NCBI GenBank assembly: GCA_000514715.1 | Contig: AZWL01000009.1 | Span: 186-64,185 of the forward strand | Reading direction: 5' to 3' | DNA from: Streptomyces sp. CNH099 | Lineage (GTDB): Bacteria; Actinomycetota; Actinomycetes; Streptomycetales; Streptomycetaceae | DNA: 64,000 bases | Shown here: in pieces, positions 46,853-54,492 of the stretch | Numbering within the stretch: the first letter of the stretch is position 1 | Layout: every line of letters begins with the position of its first letter | Notes under the pieces: generated by a model | What the model was told of the DNA's origin: nothing | What the model saw: only the letters and a program-made list of their open reading frames with translations | The model's database searches: none | Position numbers and translations under genes: made by a program

Positions 46853-47160
46853 CCGACGACGCCGACCAGGCCCGTACCGAAACCCGGACCGCCACCGCCA
46901 CCGCGGACACCGCCGCCACCGCGGACACCGCCGCCGACGCGCCGACCACCGCCGGCACCGTCGCCATCACCGTCAACGGCGCCGCCCGCCGCGTCGCCGC
47001 GGGCCTCGCCCTCGACGCCCTCGTCGCCACCCTCACCACCGCCCCCGGCGGCGTCGCCGCGGCCGTCAACGAAGACGTCGTACCGCGCGGCAGCTGGCCC
47101 ACCACCACCCTCGACGACGGCGACCGCGTCGAGATACTGACCGCGGTCCAGGGAGGCTGA
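46849..47160 (+). CDS. thiS: Sulfur-carrier protein ThiS with an N-terminal extension
   Basis: 103 residues, against about 66 in most bacteria. The ubiquitin-like domain (TVAITVNGAARRVAAG to the end) finishes in the essential Gly-Gly. The first 38 residues are a Thr/Ala/Asp repeat (TATADTAATADTAAD) with no fold. Its start overlaps the thiO stop (ATGA). It carries sulfur as a C-terminal thiocarboxylate to ThiG. Confidence 0.93.
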   Translation: MTDDADQARTETRTATATADTAATADTAADAPTTAGTVAITVNGAARRVAAGLALDALVATLTTAPGGVAAAVNEDVVPRGSWPTTTLDDGDRVEILTAVQGG

Positions 47161-48066
<906 letters not shown>

Positions 48067-48088
48067 ACTGCCCGGCGCCGTACGGCAC

Positions 48089-48118
48089 CCCGTCCCGGTG
48101 GCGCGCCGCCGGGACGGG
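48089..48118 (+). terminator. Hairpin after thiG
   Basis: CCCGTCCCGG (48089-48098) pairs with CCGGGACGGG (48109-48118), a perfect 10-bp stem with a loop that can pair further. It lies 22 bp after the thiG stop. Confidence 0.65.
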
Positions 48119-48175
48119 CACGCCATCGGGAACGTACTGCAGCACAACGGTGACGGGAACGCGTCCCTCACCTCG

Positions 48176-48181
48176 TAGACT
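48176..48181 (+). promoter_or_regulatory. Candidate -10 of the leaderless PASTA-kinase transcript
   Basis: TAGACT lies exactly 7 nt before the GTG at 48189. TGACGG at 48151-48156 could be a -35 with a 19-bp spacer. No ribosome site precedes the GTG. Confidence 0.55.
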
Positions 48182-48188
48182 GCGCAGC

Positions 48189-50171
48189 GTGGACACGACT
48201 CTGGACCCGTCCCCCCATCCGCCGGGAGGGTGGGGAGACCCCATGGTCGGGCAGCTGCTCGACGGGCGCTACCGCATCGACGCGCGCATCGCCGCGGGCG
48301 GCATGGCCACGGTCTACCGGGCCCTGGACACCCGTCTCGACCGGGTGCTCGCCGTCAAGGTGATGCACCCCTCGCTCGCCGCCGACGCCTCCTTCGTCCA
48401 GCGGTTCATCCTGGAGGCCAAGTCGGTCGCCGGGCTCGCCCACCCGAACGTCGTGGGCGTCTACGACCAGGGCACCGACGGCGGGCACGTCTTCCTGGCC
48501 ATGGAGTACGTCCCCGGCTGCACCCTGCGCGACGTGCTGAACGACCGCGGCGCCCTGCAGCCGCGCGCCGCGCTGGACATCCTGGAGCCCGTGCTCGCCG
48601 CGCTCGGCGCCGCGCACCGGGCCGGTTTCGTCCACCGCGACATGAAGCCGGAGAACGTCCTCATCGGCGACGACGGCCGGGTCAAGGTCGCCGACTTCGG
48701 GCTCGTCCGCGCCGTGAACACGAACACCACCGCCTCCACCGGCACCGTGCTCGGCAGCGTGTCGTACCTGGCGCCCGAGCAGATCGAGCGGAGCAGCCAG
48801 GGGCGGGCCGACCCCCGGGTCGACGTCTACGCCTGCGGCGTGATGCTCTACGAGATGCTCACCGGCGCCAAGCCGCACTCCGGCGAGCACGCCGCGCACG
48901 TGCTCTACCAGCACCTGCACGAGGACGTGGAGCCGCCGTCCGCCGCCGTCCCGGGGCTGCCCGCCCAGCTGGACGACCTGGTCGCCGCGGCCGCCGCGCG
49001 CAGCCCGGAGGAGCGCCCGGCGGACGCCGTGGCGCTGCTGTCGGCGGTACGGGACGCCCGCGCACAGCTCACCGACGCGGCCCTGGACACGCTGCCGCCG
49101 CAGGCCGTCGCCGAGGAGCGGGCGGGCTCCGAGGACCGTACGGCCGTGCTCCCGCACGCGCCCGGCGCGACGTCCGCGCAGGACCGGCTGAACGTCACCA
49201 GCGTGCTGGAGACCCCCGCCGCGGGACCGGCGGACGGCACCGCCGCCCCGCCGCCGGGAGCCCCGGCGCCCGGCGACCCGGCGCGGCCGGGCCGCGCCCG
49301 GCCGCGCCTGGGGCTGCTGGCGCTGCTGGCGGCGGTGCTCGTGGTGGGCGTCGGCGCGGGGGTCTGGTACATAAACTCCGGGCAGTTCACCAAGGTCCCG
49401 TTCGTGCTGGGCAAGACCGAGTCCGAGGCCCGGGACATGCTGTCCGGCGAGGACCTCGACGCCGACGTCGAAGAGGACTTCAGCGACACGGTCAAGCCCG
49501 GCCGGGTCATCCGCACCGACCCCGAGGGCGGCAACCGCATACGGCAGGGCGACTCCGTCACGCTCGTGCTGTCCAAGGGCCCGGAGATGGTCGAGATCCC
49601 CGAGCTGTACGCGGTCCCGCTCGACGAGGCCAGGGAGAGGCTGCGCGACGCCGGGCTGAAGCCGGGGGTGACGCAGGAGGCGTTCAGCGAGGAGCTGCCC
49701 GTCGGCCGCGTGATCAGCACCGACCCGGAGGACGGCGAGAAGATCAAGGCCGGCCGGGCGGTGTCGCTGGTGGTCAGCCGCGGCGAGCCGATCGAGGTCC
49801 CGGACGTCGTCGGCGACGAGCAGAGCGAGGCCGCGGCGGAGCTGCGCGCGGAGGGTCTGACGGTCGAGGTCGCCGAGAAGACGGTCCACTCCGAGGAGGA
49901 CGCCGGCACGGTCGCCGAGACCTCGCCGGAGCCGGGCGCGGAGCTGGGCCGCGGCGACACGGTCACGCTGACGATCTCCAAGGGCCCGGAGCTGGTGGAG
50001 GTCCCGGACGTGGTCGACATGAGCGTGGACGACGCCGAGCAGGCCCTGGAGGACGCCGGCTTCACCGTGGACGTGAACCAGATCTTCTTCGGCGACACCG
50101 TCTGGCGGCAGTCCGTGGACGGCGGCGACGAGGCCCCGCGCGGCAGCGAGATCACCCTCTGGGTGCGCTGA
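48189..50171 (+). CDS. PASTA-domain serine/threonine protein kinase (PknL-like)
   Basis: 660 residues. The kinase domain begins YRIDARIAAGGMATVYRALD with Lys in LAVKVM, HRDMKPEN in the catalytic loop and a DFG motif as ADFGLVR, with activation loop TTASTGTVLGSVSYLAPEQ. A linker, one membrane helix (about 374-396) and four extracellular PASTA repeats (about 395-660) follow. PASTA kinases sense muropeptides or lipid II and control growth. Its neighbours (Rv2175c-like gene, DAHP synthase, metF, acyltransferase) match those around mycobacterial pknL. One base separates its stop from the next start. Confidence 0.94.
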   Translation: MDTTLDPSPHPPGGWGDPMVGQLLDGRYRIDARIAAGGMATVYRALDTRLDRVLAVKVMHPSLAADASFVQRFILEAKSVAGLAHPNVVGVYDQGTDGGHVFLAMEYVPGCTLRDVLNDRGALQPRAALDILEPVLAALGAAHRAGFVHRDMKPENVLIGDDGRVKVADFGLVRAVNTNTTASTGTVLGSVSYLAPEQIERSSQGRADPRVDVYACGVMLYEMLTGAKPHSGEHAAHVLYQHLHEDVEPPSAAVPGLPAQLDDLVAAAAARSPEERPADAVALLSAVRDARAQLTDAALDTLPPQAVAEERAGSEDRTAVLPHAPGATSAQDRLNVTSVLETPAAGPADGTAAPPPGAPAPGDPARPGRARPRLGLLALLAAVLVVGVGAGVWYINSGQFTKVPFVLGKTESEARDMLSGEDLDADVEEDFSDTVKPGRVIRTDPEGGNRIRQGDSVTLVLSKGPEMVEIPELYAVPLDEARERLRDAGLKPGVTQEAFSEELPVGRVISTDPEDGEKIKAGRAVSLVVSRGEPIEVPDVVGDEQSEAAAELRAEGLTVEVAEKTVHSEEDAGTVAETSPEPGAELGRGDTVTLTISKGPELVEVPDVVDMSVDDAEQALEDAGFTVDVNQIFFGDTVWRQSVDGGDEAPRGSEITLWVR

Positions 50172-50172
50172 C

Positions 50173-51096
50173 GTGCCCTCCCGTACGTCCCCCGACCGGC
50201 ACGGCGCGCGCGCACGCAACCCCGTCGGCAGCCACGTGCCGGTCGCCGGCGGCCTGGCCGCGAAGGGCCTCGCGCACGCGCGCCTGATCGGCGCGGAGGC
50301 CGTCCAGGTCTTCGTCGCCAACGCCCGCGGCTGGGCGACGCCGCCCGGCGACCCGGCGCAGGACGAGGAGTTCCGCCGGCGCTGCGCCGAGGCGGACATG
50401 CCGGTGTACGTGCACGCCCCGTACCTGATCAACCTCGGCTCGCACACCCCGGCGACGGCGGCGCACTCCGTCGACTCGCTGCGGCACTCGCTGCGCCGCG
50501 GCCGGGCGATCGGCGCCCGCGGCGTCGTCGTGCACACCGGCTCGGCGACCGGCGGACGGCCCCGGGAGACCGCGCTCGCGCAGGTGCGGGAGCTGACGCT
50601 GCCGCTCCTCGACGAGCTGGGCGACGCCGCCGACGAGCCGGGAGTGCCGGAGCTGCTGCTGGAGCCGACCGCGGGGCAGGGCTTCTCGCTCTGCTCCCGG
50701 CTGCCGGAGCTGGGCGCCTACCTGGACCTGCTGGACCGCCACCCGCGCCTCGGCGTCTGCCTCGACACCTGCCACGTCTTCGCCGCGGGCCACGACCTGG
50801 CGGCGGGCGGCGGCGCGAAGCAGCTGCTCGACGAGCTGGTGGAGGTGGCGGGCCCGGGCCGGCTGCGGCTGCTGCACGCCAACGACTCCAAGGCCGCGGC
50901 CGGCTCCCGCCTGGACCGGCACGAGAACATCGGCGCCGGGCACATCGGCGCCGAGCCGTTCCGCGAGCTGATGCGGCACCCGGCGACCGAGGGCGTGCCG
51001 CTGATCATCGAGACCCCCGGCGGGGGCCCGCGGGGGCCGAAGGCGGCGGCGGACATCGCGCTGCTGAAGGAGCTGCGGGAGCCGGCGGCGCCGTAG
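50173..51096 (+). CDS. nfo: Endonuclease IV (AP endonuclease) family protein
   Basis: 307 residues. Sugar-phosphate isomerase-like TIM barrel with the Nfo metal-site motifs: HAPYLINLGS, ELLLEPTAGQG, CLDTCHVFAAGHD, HANDSK and DRHENIGAGHIG. It cuts DNA at abasic sites. GTG start one base after the kinase stop, so the two genes are co-transcribed. A gap of 98 bp with a 10-bp tandem repeat follows. Confidence 0.93.
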   Translation: MPSRTSPDRHGARARNPVGSHVPVAGGLAAKGLAHARLIGAEAVQVFVANARGWATPPGDPAQDEEFRRRCAEADMPVYVHAPYLINLGSHTPATAAHSVDSLRHSLRRGRAIGARGVVVHTGSATGGRPRETALAQVRELTLPLLDELGDAADEPGVPELLLEPTAGQGFSLCSRLPELGAYLDLLDRHPRLGVCLDTCHVFAAGHDLAAGGGAKQLLDELVEVAGPGRLRLLHANDSKAAAGSRLDRHENIGAGHIGAEPFRELMRHPATEGVPLIIETPGGGPRGPKAAADIALLKELREPAAP

Positions 51097-51194
51097 GACG
51101 GCGGACGGCCCGCCCGGCCGGGCGCGCTCGAAGCGGCCGGTGCCCGACCCGCTGGGCGCCGCTGAGCGCCGCTGAGCGCCGCCGTCGCGCCCGC

Positions 51195-51809
51195 CTAGAG
51201 GTCGGGCCCGTCGCCGGGCTCCTCCTGGTACGAGTAGCGCTGCTCGCGCCACGGGTCGCCGATGTTGTGGTAGCCGCGCTCCTCCCAGAAGCCGCGGCGG
51301 TCGGCCGTCATGTACTCCACGCCGCGCACCCACTTCGGGCCCTTCCAGGCGTAGAGGTGCGGCACGACGAGCCGCACCGGGAAGCCGTGCTCGGCGGTCA
51401 GCGGCTCGCCGTCCTTGTGGGTGGCGAAGATCGTCCGCTCGTCGGCGAAGTCGGCCACCCGCAGGTTGGAGCTGAAGCCGTACTCGGCCCACACCATCAC
51501 GTGCGTGACCTCGGGCGCGGGCGGCGCGAGCCCGAGGAGCGTACGGGCCCGCACCCCGCCCCACTCGGCGCCGAGCATGCTGAACTTCGTCACGCAGTGC
51601 AGGTCGCCGACGACGGTCGCGTACGGCAGGGCCGTGAACTCGTCGTGCGTGAGGGACCGCTTCGCGCCGTCCGCGGTGGCCCCGAAGACCTGCAGTTCCC
51701 AGCGGTCGGGCTTGAACCGCGGCACCGGGCCGTAGTGCGTCACGGGCCAGCCGCGCTGCAGCCGCTGGCCGGGAGGCAGGTCCCCCTCGTGGCGCTCCGA
51801 CTGACCCAT
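51195..51809 (-). CDS. Sulfite-oxidase-fold molybdopterin protein (YedY/MsrP-like, cytosolic)
   Basis: 204 residues. Moco-binding oxidoreductase domain with the molybdenum ligand Cys72 (GDLHCVTKFS) and conserved VPHLYAWKGPKWVRGVEYM. There is no Tat signal or dimerisation domain, so it is a short cytoplasmic form. The substrate is unknown; relatives include sulfite oxidase and methionine-sulfoxide reductase MsrP. It is divergent from bacterioferritin; the 159-bp gap contains the palindrome GGTCATGACC at 51838-51847. Confidence 0.87.
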   Translation of the reverse strand: MGQSERHEGDLPPGQRLQRGWPVTHYGPVPRFKPDRWELQVFGATADGAKRSLTHDEFTALPYATVVGDLHCVTKFSMLGAEWGGVRARTLLGLAPPAPEVTHVMVWAEYGFSSNLRVADFADERTIFATHKDGEPLTAEHGFPVRLVVPHLYAWKGPKWVRGVEYMTADRRGFWEERGYHNIGDPWREQRYSYQEEPGDGPDL

Positions 51810-51968
51810 GACCCCATGGTGGCAGACGTTTGCACATGGTCATGACCGGGGGCGGCCCGGCCGGATGAGGGCATCCGGGATAAGCCTGCACTTACTGGAT
51901 CGCCCGGCCCCTGTGGTGCAAAGATGCGCCTGACCCGCCACCGACCCACGCGGAGAGGAGCCCCGGTT

Positions 51969-52451
51969 ATGCAGGGCGACCCCGAGGTGCTGGAATTTCT
52001 GAACGAGCAGCTCACGGCCGAACTGACGGCGATCAACCAGTACTTCCTGCACGCCAAGATGCAGGAGAACTTCGGCTGGACCAAGCTGGCGAAGTACACG
52101 AGATCCGAGTCGTTCGACGAGATGAAGCACGCGGAGATCCTGACGGACCGCATCCTGCTGCTGGAGGGGCTGCCGAACTACCAGCGCCTCTTCCACGTCC
52201 GGGTCGGGCAGACGGTCACGGAGATGTTCCAGGCCGACCGGCAGATCGAGGTGGAGGCGATCGACCGGCTGCGCCGGGGGATCGAGCTGATGCGCGCCAA
52301 GAGCGACGTCACGTCCGCGAACATCTTCGAGGCGATCCTGGAGGACGAGGAGCACCACATCGACTACCTCGACACCCAGCTGGACCTGATCGAGAAGCTC
52401 GGCGAGGCGCTGTACCTCGCGCAGCAGATCGAGCAGCCGGACGGCGCGTAG
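51969..52451 (+). CDS. bfr: Bacterioferritin
   Basis: 160 residues. A 24-mer haem-containing ferritin that oxidises and stores iron. The ferroxidase residues are all in place at the numbers used for E. coli: Glu18, Glu51, His54, Glu94, Glu127 and His130, and the haem ligand is Met52 (DEMKHAE). The ATG at 51969 is preceded by GAGAGGAG. It is convergent with bfd, with one base between the stop codons. Confidence 0.96.
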   Translation: MQGDPEVLEFLNEQLTAELTAINQYFLHAKMQENFGWTKLAKYTRSESFDEMKHAEILTDRILLLEGLPNYQRLFHVRVGQTVTEMFQADRQIEVEAIDRLRRGIELMRAKSDVTSANIFEAILEDEEHHIDYLDTQLDLIEKLGEALYLAQQIEQPDGA

Positions 52452-52452
52452 C

Positions 52453-52761
52453 TCAGGCGGCCTCGGCGGCCACCGGCGCTTCCGCGGGCAGCGGTGCCTC
52501 CGCGGGCAGCGGGGCGGGGGCGGTCAGCGGGGCGGCGGCCGCCGGCGCGGCGTTCTCGCCCGGCGGCGGCCGGCCCTCCAGCAGTTCGCGGCGGGCGCAG
52601 CCCGCGCCGCGGCCGAGCAGCGCCTGGATGCGGCGGACGCAGGAGCCGCAGTCCGTGCCCGCCTTGCACTCGGAGGCGATCTGGCGGGGGGTGCAGCGCC
52701 CGGCCGAGGCGTGCTCGCGCACCTGCTCCTCGGTGATGCCGAAGCACGAGCACACGAACAC
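52453..52761 (-). CDS. bfd: Bacterioferritin-associated ferredoxin
   Basis: 102 residues. Cys4, Cys6, Cys38 and Cys41 (CSC and CGSC) ligate one [2Fe-2S] cluster. It reduces bacterioferritin so that stored iron is released. The last 40 residues are an Ala/Pro/Glu tail (PAEAPLPAEAP) beyond the fold. GTG start at 52761, 22 nt downstream of an iron box, so expression should rise when iron is low. It is oriented head-on against bfr. Confidence 0.93.
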   Translation of the reverse strand: MFVCSCFGITEEQVREHASAGRCTPRQIASECKAGTDCGSCVRRIQALLGRGAGCARRELLEGRPPPGENAAPAAAAPLTAPAPLPAEAPLPAEAPVAAEAA

Positions 52762-52783
52762 ACGGACCCCCGGGTCGGGACGA

Positions 52784-52802
52784 TTAGGTAATCCTAACCT
52801 TA
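52784..52802 (-). promoter_or_regulatory. DmdR/IdeR-type iron box upstream of bfd
   Basis: TTAGGTAATCCTAACCTTA matches the 19-bp actinobacterial iron box (TTAGGTTAGGCTMACCTAA) at about 15 positions and is nearly palindromic. It overlaps a minus-strand TAGGAT -10, the expected place for repression by iron-loaded DmdR1. Confidence 0.88.
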
Positions 52803-52869
52803 CCCGGCCCGGGGGCCGCCGTGAAAGAGCCGTCCGGCCGTGACCTGCGTTACGCCGCGGCCGGCCCGC

Positions 52870-54231
52870 TCACTGGTCCCGGTACATCTCCGCGACCAGG
52901 AACGCCAGGTCGAGCGACTGGCTGCGGTTGAGCCGCGGGTCGCACGCCGTCTCGTAGCGCTGGTGCAGGTCGTCGACGAAGATCTCGTCGCCGCCGCCCA
53001 CGCACTCGGTCACGTCGTCCCCGGTCAGCTCCACGTGGATGCCGCCGGGGTGGGTGCCGAGCGCCTTGTGGACCTCGAAGAAGCCCTTGACCTCGTCGAG
53101 CACGTCGTCGAAGCGGCGGGTCTTGTGGCCGGAGGCGGCCTCGAAGGTGTTGCCGTGCATCGGGTCGGACACCCACGCCACCCGGGCGCCGGAGGCCGTG
53201 ACCTTCTCGACCAGCGCGGGCAGCCGGTCCCGCACCTTGTCGGCGCCCATCCGGCTGATGAACGTCAGCCGCCCCGGGATCCGCTCCGGGTCGAGCCGGT
53301 CGATCAGCGCCAGCGCCTCCTCCGGAGTGGTCGACGGGCCCAGCTTCACCCCGATGGGGTTGCTGACCTGCGCGGCGAACTCGATGTGCGCGTGGTCCAG
53401 CTGCCGGGTGCGCTCGCCGATCCAGACCATGTGGCCGGAGACGTCGTACAGCTTGCCGGTGCGCGAGTCGGTGCGGGTCAGGGACGACTCGTAGTCGAGG
53501 ACGAGCGCCTCGTGCGAGGAGAAGAACTCGACGGTCTTGAACTCCTCCGGGTCCACGCCGCAGGCGTGCATGAAGCTCATGGCCCGGTCGATCTCGCGGG
53601 CCAGGGCCTCGTAGCGCTGGCCGGAGGGCGAGGAGCGCACGAAGTCCTGGTTCCAGGCGTGCACTTGGCGCAGGTCGGCATAGCCGCCGGTGGTGAAGGC
53701 GCGCACCAGGTTCAGCGTGGCCGCCGAGGCGTGGTACATCCGCTTCAGCCGCTCCGGGTCCGGGGTGCGGGACTCGGGGGTGAACTCGAAGCCGTTGACC
53801 GAGTCGCCCCGGTAGACGGGCAGCGTGACGCCGTCGCGGGTCTCGGTCGGCTTGGAGCGGGGCTTGGAGTACTGCCCGGCGATCCGGCCGACCTTCACGA
53901 CCGGGACGGAGGCGGCGTAGGTGAGCACGGCGCTCATCTGCAGCAGGGTCTTGAGCTTGTTCCTGATGTGCTCGGCCGAGACCGCGTCGAACGCCTCCGC
54001 GCAGTCACCGCCCTGCAGCAGGAAGGCCTCACCCCGGGCGACCGCGCCCAGCTGGTCACGCAGTTGGTCGCACTCGCCGGCGAAGACCAGCGGCGGATAG
54101 GTCTGCAGCTCGGCGAGTACGTCGCGCAGAGCCGCAGGGTCCGGCCAGTCCGGCTGCTGCGCCGCGGGCAGGTCGCGCCAGGTCTGGGAGATACCGGCGG
54201 CGCTCGTGGCGGGTTCGGCGTTGACAGTCAC
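52870..54231 (-). CDS. aroH: 3-Deoxy-7-phosphoheptulonate synthase, class II (plant type)
   Basis: 453 residues. First step of the shikimate pathway, from PEP and erythrose 4-phosphate. Class II hallmarks: YPPLVFAGECDQLRDQL, LLQGGDCAEAF with the metal-binding cysteine, VWIGERTRQLD, and SDPMHGNT near the C-terminus. ATG at 54231. It is divergent from the trpL-trpEG unit, so precursor supply and the tryptophan branch start from the same 110-bp gap. Confidence 0.95.
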   Translation of the reverse strand: MTVNAEPATSAAGISQTWRDLPAAQQPDWPDPAALRDVLAELQTYPPLVFAGECDQLRDQLGAVARGEAFLLQGGDCAEAFDAVSAEHIRNKLKTLLQMSAVLTYAASVPVVKVGRIAGQYSKPRSKPTETRDGVTLPVYRGDSVNGFEFTPESRTPDPERLKRMYHASAATLNLVRAFTTGGYADLRQVHAWNQDFVRSSPSGQRYEALAREIDRAMSFMHACGVDPEEFKTVEFFSSHEALVLDYESSLTRTDSRTGKLYDVSGHMVWIGERTRQLDHAHIEFAAQVSNPIGVKLGPSTTPEEALALIDRLDPERIPGRLTFISRMGADKVRDRLPALVEKVTASGARVAWVSDPMHGNTFEAASGHKTRRFDDVLDEVKGFFEVHKALGTHPGGIHVELTGDDVTECVGGGDEIFVDDLHQRYETACDPRLNRSQSLDLAFLVAEMYRDQ

Positions 54232-54327
54232 GCCACCAAGATTACGGGGTCGCCCACACTGCCCCCGCCGGTGACCGACAGGTGAGACGGAGGAGACACG
54301 GAGCTGCCGGAGGGGCCGCGGTCAGGC

Positions 54328-54333
54328 TATGGT
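54328..54333 (+). promoter_or_regulatory. Candidate -10 for the trp leader
   Basis: TATGGT lies exactly 7 nt before the ATG of the leader peptide, which lacks a ribosome site, so the leader transcript is predicted to be leaderless. No strong -35 is visible. Confidence 0.55.
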
Positions 54334-54340
54334 TCCGCTC

Positions 54341-54397
54341 ATGTACGCGCTCGACGCCCGCACCTGGTGGTGGCCCGTCCAACCGGCGGCCACCTGA
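54341..54397 (+). CDS. trpL: Tryptophan leader peptide
   Basis: An 18-residue frame, MYALDARTWWWPVQPAAT, with three consecutive Trp codons (54365-54373). Stalling at these codons when charged tRNA-Trp is scarce would favour an antiterminator over the hairpin at 54423. It sits 95 bp before the anthranilate synthase start, as in the known Streptomyces trpE attenuator. Predicted leaderless. Confidence 0.92.
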   Translation: MYALDARTWWWPVQPAAT

Positions 54398-54422
54398 TCT
54401 CGCGTACCCGTGAACACTCCGC

Positions 54423-54454
54423 GAAGGCCGCCCGAGGGGCGGCCTTCGGTGTTT
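54423..54454 (+). terminator. Attenuator hairpin of trpEG
   Basis: GAAGGCCGCC (54423-54432) pairs perfectly with GGCGGCCTTC (54438-54447), five-base loop, followed by GGTGTTT. It lies 26 bp after the trpL stop and 39 bp before the trpEG start. Upstream GGCGGCC at 54385-54391, inside the leader frame, could compete with it as an antiterminator arm. Confidence 0.8.
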
Positions 54455-54492
54455 CCGCGGGTCGGTCCCTCCGTCGTAGGAAGGAACGATCC

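Noticed and set aside
51150..51182. 10-bp tandem repeat GCGCCGCTGA after endonuclease IV
   Set aside because: Only about two and a half copies, non-coding and without a stem or conserved box; probably slippage.
51838..51847. Palindrome GGTCATGACC between the sulfite-oxidase-fold gene and bfr
   Set aside because: A single 10-bp palindrome without a matching regulator; not enough to call an operator.
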